A DNA stretch of 12,852 nt from Caryophanales bacterium UBA4100. GTDB lineage: Bacteria; Bacillota; Bacilli; Paenibacillales; UBA4045. How positions within the stretch are numbered: the stretch's first letter is position 1; each line of letters opens with the position of its first letter. The notes under the pieces were generated by a model, which had not been told where the DNA came from, made no database searches, and saw nothing but the letters and a program-made list of their open reading frames with translations. Shown here in pieces: positions 1 to 5,957 of the stretch. The stretch lies in the NCBI GenBank assembly GCA_002383285.1, contig DFXU01000061.1:13011-25862 (forward strand). Reading direction: 5' to 3'. A program made the position numbers and the translations under genes.

Positions 1-1223
1 TGTAATGCATTGGCATCTGCTTTCGATTTGCTTGAATTCCTCTCAGCTGCTCCCCTCGGCTTTCCCTTCACTTCCTGACCAGCGTCTCTTAATTCACCAT
101 ATGCTAATGACTTCTCCGAGAATAGAATGCCAAGTTTAGTCACGAATTTGCCTATTAGATACTTCTCATTGGCTGTTACAAGGGTAATAATCATCCCGCT
201 ACGCCCCATCCGTCCAGTTCTACCCGAACGATGAACATATTTCTCAGCGTCTGCTGGTGGGTCGAAATTAATAACATGACTAATGCTTTCCACATCTATT
301 CCCCTTGCCGCAATATCTGTAGCGATTAATAGCTGTAATCGTCCAGATGAGAACCTCTGCATGACCGCAGCACGATCCTGCTTACCTGCTTCTCCATATA
401 GGGATTCCACTTCAAGATTAGCGTATGTAAGCTTCGCCTGCAGTGCGCCAATTACCTCCGTATCATTAACGAATATCAATGCAGACGTTGGGTTTACAGT
501 GCGAATCAACCGTCGTACCATATCAATCTTATCTCGATGCTGGCAGACGATATAATGATGCTCAACTCCTTCAGTTGCCTCGGATAAGGATTGTCCCTTT
601 ATCGTCAATGGCTCCTGCATCCAGCGTTCAGCACTCTCGTTCACAAGACTTGTTAAGGTTGCTGTTACGAATATCAATTGTCTTTCTCTTGGCATATGAC
701 GAAGAAGAGCTTCTACCTCTCCTTTGGCTCCAAGTGAGAATACTTGGTCTACTTCATCGATGACTACGGACTTTACTTGATGCAGCTTCAGCTTACGAGT
801 ATTCACTAACTCATTCAGTCGACCCGGTGTCCCAACCACGAATGGAGGATGCGTCCGTAGTTTCTCGATCTGTCGAGTTACTGCGGCCCCACCGATTAAG
901 GCTGCTACAGCATCTCGACCTATTAACCAATCGATTTCTCTAACGATCTGCATAGCTAATTCCTGAGTAGGAACGATGATTAGAAACTGTAATTCCTTCG
1001 AGCTCGAATCAAGCTTCTGTAAGAGTGGTAATAAATAAGCCAGTGTCTTCCCTGTGCCCGTAGCAGAATGTACAATCACGTCGTGTCCGGCAATAATCTC
1101 CGGAATAGCATGAGTCTGAACAGGTACTGGCTCCTTTATCCCATGCTCTATTAATCGATCTATGTAAGGGGTAAGAATCCCTAATGAGTTAAATCCTATA
1201 CCTATCTGCCGATCCTCGTCCAT
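1..1223 (-). CDS. YfmL-like DEAD-box ATP-dependent RNA helicase, C-terminus beyond the left edge
   Basis: ATP-dependent RNA unwinding or remodelling enzyme of superfamily 2, cytoplasmic. The frame stays open from ATG 1223 to the left edge (about 407 codons), so the stop lies outside. Visible motifs in order: F11 and Gln36 (Q motif, PVPVQ), Walker A SATGTGKT (53-60), PTQELA, IGGAA, TPGR, DEVD (motif II), TAT (motif III), ATDIAARGID and HRSGRTGRMGR. The last ~40 residues are a basic, Ser/Ala-rich tail. Motif Ia has Q where R is usual, motif II is DEVD rather than DEAD, and motif III is TAT rather than SAT. The stretch around IGGAAVTRQIEKLRTHP and the DEVDQ resemble Bacillus subtilis YfmL, which is linked to 50S ribosome assembly; that link is from memory, not from a search. 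An AAGGTGAGG ribosome site precedes the ATG. It lies 66 bp behind the dehydrogenase with no terminator seen, so co-transcription is likely. Confidence 0.93.
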   Translation of the reverse strand, partial: MDEDRQIGIGFNSLGILTPYIDRLIEHGIKEPVPVQTHAIPEIIAGHDVIVHSATGTGKTLAYLLPLLQKLDSSSKELQFLIIVPTQELAMQIVREIDWLIGRDAVAALIGGAAVTRQIEKLRTHPPFVVGTPGRLNELVNTRKLKLHQVKSVVIDEVDQVFSLGAKGEVEALLRHMPRERQLIFVTATLTSLVNESAERWMQEPLTIKGQSLSEATEGVEHHYIVCQHRDKIDMVRRLIRTVNPTSALIFVNDTEVIGALQAKLTYANLEVESLYGEAGKQDRAAVMQRFSSGRLQLLIATDIAARGIDVESISHVINFDPPADAEKYVHRSGRTGRMGRSGMIITLVTANEKYLIGKFVTKLGILFSEKSLAYGELRDAGQEVKGKPRGAAERNSSKSKADANAL

Positions 1224-1289
1224 ATTCGCACCTCACCTTCTAAGCATAAAGATTTAAATTCTAAATATGCTATTACCAGTATTCCATAT

Positions 1290-2069
1290 CTACTTCTTGT
1301 TTAACAATCGTCCAGCAATACCCGATAGCCAATTTGGAAATATCTGCAGCAGCTTGGCCCCAAAAGCTGCAGAGAATGGAAGAGTCATATCGGCTTTGCC
1401 GCTTTGTATGAGTTGTGTCATCGCCAGTGCAACGGTTTCTGGCTTTAACATGTATCGCTGTATATTCTTCTTATAATGTCCTTGTGGATCAGAGATGTCA
1501 AAGAAAGGTGTATCAATCGGACCTGGATTCAATAAGGAAACCCGAATACCGCTATCTGCTAGCTCTGCACGAATACTATTCGTGAAGCCTATAACCGCAT
1601 GTTTGCTTGCACTATAAGCAGCAGCCTTAGGAGTCCCTATCTTCCCAGCCACGGAAGCCACGTTAATAATATGCCCACTCCTCACTCGAAGCATATGTGA
1701 GAGCACAGCCTTCGTACATCGTACTACTGCATAATAGTTAACCTCCATCAGCTCTTCGAATCGATCCATCGACATATCCTGAACGTATTCGAACAGCCCG
1801 AATCCCGCGTTATTAATCCACACATCAATTGTTCCATACTTCTCTAGAATCTGATCAACCGCTAAAGTTACCTGTTCATTGCTTGTGACATCAACAGTGA
1901 ATAGTCCTTTCTCTCCAGCTATACGACTGCCGACTTCTGCCAGCTTGTCAGAGCGACGAGCTAGAAGAATCGGTATTGCTCCGCGCTCCGCAACTAGACA
2001 TGCGATCTCAGCACCTATACCACCTGATGCACCAGTTATTACAATGATCTTTCCCTCATATGAATACAT
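1290..2069 (-). CDS. SDR-family NAD(P)-dependent oxidoreductase (YqjQ-like)
   Basis: Classical short-chain dehydrogenase/reductase of 259 residues; the substrate cannot be told from sequence. The Rossmann dinucleotide motif TGASGGIG is at 12-19, the NNAG motif at 86-89, and the catalytic set is Asn111, Ser139, Tyr152 and Lys156 (YSASK). Arg38-Arg39 after the second beta strand favours NADP(H) over NAD(H). PGPIDTPF is the usual post-catalytic cofactor loop. The open frame extends 35 codons upstream, but that part runs through a hairpin and has no homology feel. ATG 2069 places the glycine motif at the normal distance and has AGAAGGGA upstream, although with an 11-nt gap that is somewhat long. 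It sits 70 bp after cheX, separated by an RNA hairpin. The C-terminus (FGAKLLQIFPNWLSGIAGRLL) is hydrophobic and amphipathic, as in the YqjQ/DltE-like SDRs, and could touch the membrane. Confidence 0.92.
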   Translation of the reverse strand: MYSYEGKIIVITGASGGIGAEIACLVAERGAIPILLARRSDKLAEVGSRIAGEKGLFTVDVTSNEQVTLAVDQILEKYGTIDVWINNAGFGLFEYVQDMSMDRFEELMEVNYYAVVRCTKAVLSHMLRVRSGHIINVASVAGKIGTPKAAAYSASKHAVIGFTNSIRAELADSGIRVSLLNPGPIDTPFFDISDPQGHYKKNIQRYMLKPETVALAMTQLIQSGKADMTLPFSAAFGAKLLQIFPNWLSGIAGRLLNKK

Positions 2070-2097
2070 AATTATATTGTTCCCTTCTACATAGCAA

Positions 2098-2123
2098 ATG
2101 GTCGACTCAATATAGCCGACCAT
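2098..2123 (-). terminator. Intercistronic RNA hairpin between cheX and SDR (weak terminator or attenuator)
   Basis: Read on the minus strand, AUGGUCGGCU pairs with AGUCGACCAU across a 6-nt AUAUUG loop: ten pairs, one a G-U wobble. On the plus strand the same position is an A-C mismatch, so the structure is better in the direction of transcription. Only about three U follow the stem, so full termination is doubtful. It lies 17 nt after the cheX stop and 28 nt before the SDR start. A role in mRNA processing or in setting the cheX to SDR ratio is inferred. Confidence 0.5.
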
Positions 2124-2139
2124 CCAATGAAAACTAATC

Positions 2140-2598
2140 TTATGTAATAATGACTTGAATATCCAGTTCACCAATACCGTCCATAAGTAGAGGAATAGTT
2201 AAAGCCTTCTTAACTTGAAAGCCTGCCGCTTCCGCAAATTGTACCACCTTAGGCGGGGTGATATCGACTCTGACTCCTTGATTATATAGAATGGTGCTCG
2301 CATTACCGCTGATCATATTGCCGAGCTCTGAGATCGCGCTCTGACCCATCTCATCCATCTCAGAGATAACATAGCCGCCCATCATGGCTGAAACTAGCTT
2401 AAGAGCCACTACCTCATGCAGACCAAATACGATGTCACCTTCCATTTGCCCTGTCATTCCGATCTGGATCCAAATATATTTTTCCACAAATTTAATATCT
2501 TTAATACCTAATTCTCCGGGAACAGCTTTAATATTGGCGATTTGCTCAAGTACAATGCTAGCTGATTCCAGAAAGGGATTAATATATTCGGCTTTCAA
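2140..2598 (-). CDS. cheX: CheX-family chemotaxis phosphatase (CheY-P phosphatase)
   Basis: A 152-residue single-domain protein of the CheX/CheC/FliY family. CheX dephosphorylates CheY-P in the cytoplasm and so resets the flagellar motor signal. The family signature ExxN is visible once, as E91-L-G-N94 in SAISELGNMISGNAS. Other family traits are MKAEYINPFLESA at the N-terminus, GDIVFG around 54-59, and MMGG at 72-75. A single ExxN site and this length fit CheX, not CheC (which has two sites). The start is TTG 2598, eight nt after AGAAGGGG; no ATG is available nearby. No other chemotaxis or flagellar gene is in the window, so this copy is an orphan. It heads a minus-strand run with the SDR and helicase. 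Family assignment is firm; the actual response-regulator partner is unknown. Confidence 0.9.
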   Translation of the reverse strand: MKAEYINPFLESASIVLEQIANIKAVPGELGIKDIKFVEKYIWIQIGMTGQMEGDIVFGLHEVVALKLVSAMMGGYVISEMDEMGQSAISELGNMISGNASTILYNQGVRVDITPPKVVQFAEAAGFQVKKALTIPLLMDGIGELDIQVIIT

Positions 2599-2648
2599 CT
2601 GGTCAGCCCCTTCTCACTGGGATTTAATCGAATTGTGTCGTATTTTAT

Positions 2649-2654
2649 ATTATA
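2649..2654 (-). promoter_or_regulatory. Possible -10 element for the cheX transcript
   Basis: A perfect TATAAT is read on the minus strand 51 nt upstream of the cheX TTG. The hexamer 17 bp further upstream (TATACT) is a poor -35, and no TG extension is present. The call rests on the -10 and its position only. Confidence 0.35.
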
Positions 2655-2739
2655 CCCGACATATTTAGGGAAGTATAGATGATTAATATTCTACTGTTTT
2701 AAAACCTGATCAATTTGAAGACAAGAAGTAGAGAAACAA

Positions 2740-2748
2740 TGTTATACT
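2740..2748 (+). promoter_or_regulatory. Extended -10 promoter for the phospholipase C family gene
   Basis: TGT-TATACT is a TGn-extended -10 with five of six consensus bases, 31 nt before the ATG. The nearest -35-like hexamer, TTGAAG at 2715-2720, is 22 bp away and too far to be standard, which fits an extended -10 promoter. Transcription would begin near 2755, giving a leader of about 25 nt. Confidence 0.45.
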
Positions 2749-2779
2749 ATGTGGGAAATCTTATGAGGGAGATGCGTAC

Positions 2780-3724
2780 ATGCCTAATATATGGACCCAT
2801 AATTGGTTCGGAGACAAGGTTGCAGAACAGTCCAAGTATGATGTGTCACCATCACATCCAGATATTCGTCATATCTTTCACCTTGGGTGTCAGGGACCAG
2901 ACTTTCTGTTCTATCATCGTTTTTTTCCTTGGCAAGGTACTTCAGATATGAATAAGCTTGGATCAAGGATGCACAGCGAGTTCTGTGGTCCAATCTTGCT
3001 AGATATGGCTAGGACGCTTAAGGAGCAGCAGGCTAAGCCGAATGATCCACTAACTCATTACGTATTAGGGTTTATGATGCACCATGTATTAGATCGTAAT
3101 ATTCACCCATTCGTATTCTGCAAATCAGGGTCCATCAAGTGGAATCATCAACGATTCGAGGTTATTATGGATACGCTTCTTATGAAGAAGGTGCGAGGTA
3201 TTGATACTTGGTCCACGCCAGCCTGGAAGCAAATATACATCGGACCTCAGTTGCCTAATAATATATCTAATATGATGAATCGCATTACCAAAGCTTATTT
3301 CCCAGATTTGAATAATAGTGTGAACGAAGAGGATTGGAATGCAGCTTATTTAGACATGATCCGTGCACAGCGGATATTCCATGATCCTTATGGAATAAAG
3401 CGAGTATTAACATTCGGACAAATCGAGCCCCTTGTGTATAAACGCAGGAATAAGCAGTTGGATTATCTGAATGAAGCTCGAGCGGAGTGGCATCACCCAG
3501 CAGCTCCTGAAGAAGTGTCTACTTCCTCATTCTGGGATTTATGGGAGCAAGCGATGGCTGATGGATTGAAGGTCTGGCAAGCTGCTGAGTCATTCCTATT
3601 CGATGAAGACCGGCCGCTTGCCTACGACAATCTTGTTGAAGCATTAGGCAACTTATCCTATGAGCATGGAAAATCGTGTGACGCTGGTTTAGAAATTATC
3701 CACGAAGACCCGATATGGACTTAA
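2780..3724 (+). CDS. Zinc-dependent phospholipase C family protein, cytoplasmic form
   Basis: A 314-residue member of the zinc-dependent phospholipase C / S1-P1 nuclease-like fold (Pfam Zn_dep_PLPC). Candidate metal ligands are His7, His93, His101, Asp105, His109, His123 and Glu127, seen in WTH, HYVLGFMMHHVLDRNIHPF and HQRFEVIMD; this is the family's HxxxH and H-x3-E spacing. GPDF at 39-42 is also typical of these proteins. Secreted enzymes such as Bacillus cereus PLC have a signal peptide and a Trp as residue 1 of the mature chain as a zinc ligand. Here there is no signal peptide and no membrane segment, so the protein should stay inside the cell, and its substrate is unknown. GAGGGAG precedes ATG 2780. 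It is a single gene between divergent cheX and the convergent MFS gene, whose stop codon it overlaps. An alternative role as an inactive metal-binding protein cannot be excluded. Confidence 0.85.
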   Translation: MPNIWTHNWFGDKVAEQSKYDVSPSHPDIRHIFHLGCQGPDFLFYHRFFPWQGTSDMNKLGSRMHSEFCGPILLDMARTLKEQQAKPNDPLTHYVLGFMMHHVLDRNIHPFVFCKSGSIKWNHQRFEVIMDTLLMKKVRGIDTWSTPAWKQIYIGPQLPNNISNMMNRITKAYFPDLNNSVNEEDWNAAYLDMIRAQRIFHDPYGIKRVLTFGQIEPLVYKRRNKQLDYLNEARAEWHHPAAPEEVSTSSFWDLWEQAMADGLKVWQAAESFLFDEDRPLAYDNLVEALGNLSYEHGKSCDAGLEIIHEDPIWT

Positions 3725-5010
3725 CTGTGGAGTCTAGCAGCATCGATTTCTATAGCTTCACTCTCACCTTTGGCTAAATTCACAGTTAACAGCATGAGAA
3801 TCCCACCAATAAAAAACAATAACAATGCTAAAATTCCATACCTAGCGCTACCCGTAATATGTCCAACTACTCCGAACACAAACGGACCGAAGCTTGATGA
3901 GAATTTACTGGACACGCTTAGGAAGCCGAAGAATTCAGCAGACTGAGTTTGCGGAACAAGTCTGCTGAAGATTGAACGAGCTACTGCCTGACTACCTCCT
4001 TGGACCATTCCCACCATAATCGCAAGCATATAGAAATGTGTAGCGTTCTGCATGAAGTAGCCTAGCATAACAATTCCAACATAAGTCGATAAGGTGATAA
4101 CCAGTGACTTTCTGGAGCCGAGCCTGACTGCAATTTTCCCGAATAATAATGTGAACGGAATACCAACAAATTGTGTAATAAGCAGTGCAATGATCAGATG
4201 AGAGGTCTCAATCCCTATCGTCTTTCCATATATCGTTGCCATGGCAATAACCGTATTAATGCCATCTGAGAACAACCAGAAGGCGATCAAATATTTGATC
4301 AGCTCAGGGTAGTGTTTAATCGATCTCAGTGTATGGAGAAGCCTCCTCGCACCCGCTCCGACATATTCCCCCAATCTATGTTGAACGACAGGCTTAGGCA
4401 GGAAAGGGCCTACTGTGCGGAATATCGGCCTTGAGAATATATACCACCATACAGCCACACTAAGAAATGCAGCATAGGTGCCCTGTAATCCATTCTCTAA
4501 ACCAAATAAACCTGGCTTCTGGATCATTAACAAGTCCACCGCAAGCAGAATGCCTCCGCCCACATATCCCATTGTATATCCCTTAGACGAGACTATGTCA
4601 CGTTGATCGATTGGCACCAGATTGGTTAACATCGAGTCGTAGAAGGTATTCCCACCCGAGAAACCAATCATTCCAACAATCATCAGGATAGAGGCGAGCA
4701 CGTAGTCTCCCTCGTCTACGAAGACGAATAGGGCTGAAGCAAGAATACCTAAGGTAGCGAATACACGTAAGAATCGCAGCTTAGAACCAGATAGATCAGC
4801 AATCGCCCCTAACAACGGAGATAAGATCGCTACCAGAATTAAGGCAATAGACTGCGTGTAACCCCAATAGGAAGCGGCGAGATCTTCATTCAAATTCTTA
4901 CCAGCTACATCGTAATAGAATATAGGTAATACAGCAGCAAGCATTGTTGTTGCAAAAGCAGAATTAGCCCAATCGTACATCATCCATGCACGTACCGCTC
5001 TTCTATCCAA
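3721..5010 (-). CDS. MFS transporter, UMF1/ATG22-like family (YxiO-like)
   Basis: A polytopic inner-membrane permease of about 429 residues with roughly twelve hydrophobic segments. The N-terminal WMMYDWANSAF (9-19) is diagnostic of the UMF1/ATG22-like branch of the major facilitator superfamily, and GAIADLSGSKLRFL is the loop 2-3 motif. Substrate is unknown; fungal ATG22 relatives export amino acids from the vacuole, which is only a loose hint. The frame is open up to TTG 5052, but that codon has no ribosome site. TTG 5010 has GGGGAGGGG seven nt upstream (5018-5026) and starts just before the first conserved residues, so I chose it. Its stop shares TTAA with the convergent phospholipase gene. 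It follows the methyltransferase by 71 bp, with a palindrome in the gap, and may be co-transcribed with it. Confidence 0.88.
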   Translation of the reverse strand: MDRRAVRAWMMYDWANSAFATTMLAAVLPIFYYDVAGKNLNEDLAASYWGYTQSIALILVAILSPLLGAIADLSGSKLRFLRVFATLGILASALFVFVDEGDYVLASILMIVGMIGFSGGNTFYDSMLTNLVPIDQRDIVSSKGYTMGYVGGGILLAVDLLMIQKPGLFGLENGLQGTYAAFLSVAVWWYIFSRPIFRTVGPFLPKPVVQHRLGEYVGAGARRLLHTLRSIKHYPELIKYLIAFWLFSDGINTVIAMATIYGKTIGIETSHLIIALLITQFVGIPFTLLFGKIAVRLGSRKSLVITLSTYVGIVMLGYFMQNATHFYMLAIMVGMVQGGSQAVARSIFSRLVPQTQSAEFFGFLSVSSKFSSSFGPFVFGVVGHITGSARYGILALLLFFIGGILMLLTVNLAKGESEAIEIDAARLHS

Positions 5011-5028
5011 GCTAAAACCCCTCCCCGG

Positions 5029-5052
5029 TTGAATGTAGCATTCCACATTCAA
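5029..5052 (-). repeat. Inverted repeat just upstream of the MFS ribosome site
   Basis: TTGAATGT and ACATTCAA form a perfect 8-bp inverted repeat with an 8-nt spacer. On the minus strand it ends two nt before the GGGGAGGGG ribosome site of the MFS gene. It could be a protein operator or an mRNA stem that affects translation. No T-run follows, so it is not a terminator. Confidence 0.45.
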
Positions 5053-5081
5053 TTCAACGAGAGGGGTGTATTCTCCTCTAA

Positions 5082-5675
5082 TTAATGAAGCCTTGGATTC
5101 GCCGAAAAGAACAATTCGTTATATAAGAAGCATTTTCGAAAACGTTTAATGACACTGCAGTCGTAATCATGGTCTTGAAATAATTGGATATATTCATCTT
5201 CATAACGAATATACTCACCATCATCATACCATTTCATAAAATTGTTACAAAGGGAGCTCTCCTTGTGCAAACAGGGTTCCATGACTATAATCGTTCCCGT
5301 AGGCTTTAGAATCCGCTGAAATTCCTTCATATAAGAAGCAATTTCTTCGGAATGAATATGATGAAGCACTGCAATTATTAGCAGGTTATCTACGGCTTCA
5401 TTCTCTACAGGCAATTCCTTACCATCAAACACATGAAACTTATACTGAGGATATTGCCGTCTTGCATAATCTATTCGTTTATTATCTGGGTCGATGCCTA
5501 TATAATAATACGGATGAAACATCGAGCAATTGGCTCCAGTGCCAGAGCCGAAATCCAGAACCACTTGGTTATCAAATTGAAAATTGTCTTGAATGTGATC
5601 ATGAATATATTTTTTTGTAAACCACTTCGGACGGACGAACCAATGATAAAGCTGTGGAGAGAACTGATCGTTAAT
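5082..5675 (-). CDS. Class I SAM-dependent methyltransferase, probable ATT start
   Basis: Rossmann-fold methyltransferase of about 197 residues; the substrate is unknown. Motif I is VLDFGSGTG (39-47), motif II is around GIDPDNKRIDYA, and motif IV/post-IV is DNLLIIAVLHHIHSEEI followed by LKPTGTIIVMEP, as in Methyltransf_11. The first conventional start, GTG 5564, would fall one residue before the VLDFG strand and cut off the N-terminal helices. The frame stays open 37 codons further, giving SPQLYHWFVRPKWFTKKYIH, which reads as genuine protein, up to a TGA at 5682-5684. The only near-cognate codon with a ribosome site there is ATT 5675; GAAGGGTGAT (5690-5681) lies five to seven nt before it. 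A sequencing error or a degraded N-terminus are the alternatives. The MFS gene follows. Confidence 0.8.
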   Translation of the reverse strand: MNDQFSPQLYHWFVRPKWFTKKYIHDHIQDNFQFDNQVVLDFGSGTGANCSMFHPYYYIGIDPDNKRIDYARRQYPQYKFHVFDGKELPVENEAVDNLLIIAVLHHIHSEEIASYMKEFQRILKPTGTIIVMEPCLHKESSLCNNFMKWYDDGEYIRYEDEYIQLFQDHDYDCSVIKRFRKCFLYNELFFSANPRLH

Positions 5676-5755
5676 GGAATATCACCCTTCGTTAATAGAA
5701 GTCACGAAAGATAATCTATCCATTAAGATCAGAAATAATTCAGGAATAATTCATT

Positions 5756-5779
5756 CAAATAACTATTTGTTACACAAAT
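5756..5779 (+). promoter_or_regulatory. Two overlapping inverted repeats upstream of the candidate sRNA
   Basis: CAAATA-AC-TATTTG (5756-5769) and ATTTGT-TAC-ACAAAT (5765-5779) are both perfect and share the ATTTG core. They cover the place where a -35 element would be (TTGTTA, 5767-5772). This fits a regulator site, but I do not recognise the motif; it does not match the Rex, Fnr or CcpA consensus. Confidence 0.4.
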
Positions 5780-5789
5780 GAAATACTCC

Positions 5790-5798
5790 TGTTATGGT
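5790..5798 (+). promoter_or_regulatory. Extended -10 promoter for the candidate sRNA
   Basis: TGT-TATGGT is a TGn-extended -10 (four of six hexamer bases). TTGTTA at 5767-5772 is a possible -35, but at 20 bp spacing. Transcription would start near 5805. Confidence 0.4.
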
Positions 5799-5804
5799 AT
5801 CAAC

Positions 5805-5892
5805 ATGTTCATTAGGTATGATAATAAGCAAGACCCCCCTTTTAATAATATAAACATCTGGACCTGCTCCCGTTGAGCAGGTCAATTTTTTT
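5805..5892 (+). ncRNA. Candidate C-rich small regulatory RNA (about 88 nt)
   Basis: The interval has a promoter-like element at its left, no credible reading frame, and a strong intrinsic terminator at its right. Both neighbouring protein genes are on the other strand, so the terminator needs a plus-strand transcript to serve. The predicted 5' half is AT-rich and poorly structured, with GACCCCCCTTTT at 5832-5843. An accessible C-run before a terminator hairpin is the layout of Firmicute C-rich sRNAs such as RoxS/RsaE and FsrA, which pair with Shine-Dalgarno sequences of target mRNAs. No known family is recognised. Start position and existence of the transcript are inferred. Confidence 0.5.
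5861..5892 (+). terminator. Intrinsic terminator, plus strand
   Basis: A perfect 9-bp stem, GACCTGCTC with GAGCAGGTC, closes a CCGTT loop and is followed by AA and a run of seven T. On the minus strand no T-run follows the stem, so it works only in the plus direction. It would end the candidate sRNA. Confidence 0.85.
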
Positions 5893-5900
5893 GCATATCT

Positions 5901-5930
5901 GCAAAAAACGCCACCCTAATGGATAGCGTT
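5901..5930 (-). terminator. Intrinsic terminator of the lysR-hisK operon, minus strand
   Basis: On the minus strand AACGCUAUCC pairs with GGGUGGCGUU across an AUUA loop: ten pairs, two of them G-U wobbles. Six T in a row overlap and follow the stem end. It lies 28 bp after the hisK stop and about ten bp from the opposing plus-strand terminator. Confidence 0.8.
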
Positions 5931-5957
5931 TCACTTGCTCTGATGATTGTATGATTA

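Noticed and set aside
283..763. Two plus-strand reading frames opposite the helicase gene
   Set aside because: They are antisense shadows of the helicase frame, with no ribosome site or recognisable domain.
2070..2174. 35-codon N-terminal extension of the SDR gene
   Set aside because: It runs through the intercistronic hairpin and into cheX, and the internal ATG 2069 gives the standard SDR N-terminus.
2640..2680. Sigma-D (flagellar) promoter ahead of cheX
   Set aside because: A TAAA is present but is only a few bases from CGGGTAT; the 13-16 bp spacing needed is missing.
2696..2706. GTTTTAAAAC palindrome in the cheX-phospholipase gap
   Set aside because: A short AT-rich palindrome of this size is expected by chance, and it is not placed relative to either promoter.
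5060..5079. Short hairpin after the methyltransferase stop
   Set aside because: The stem has an A-C mismatch on the transcribed strand and no T-run follows, so it is not a credible terminator.
5805..5876. 23-codon reading frame beginning ATG-TTC-ATT within the candidate sRNA
   Set aside because: No ribosome site precedes it, it would start at the predicted transcript end, and its stop falls inside the terminator stem.
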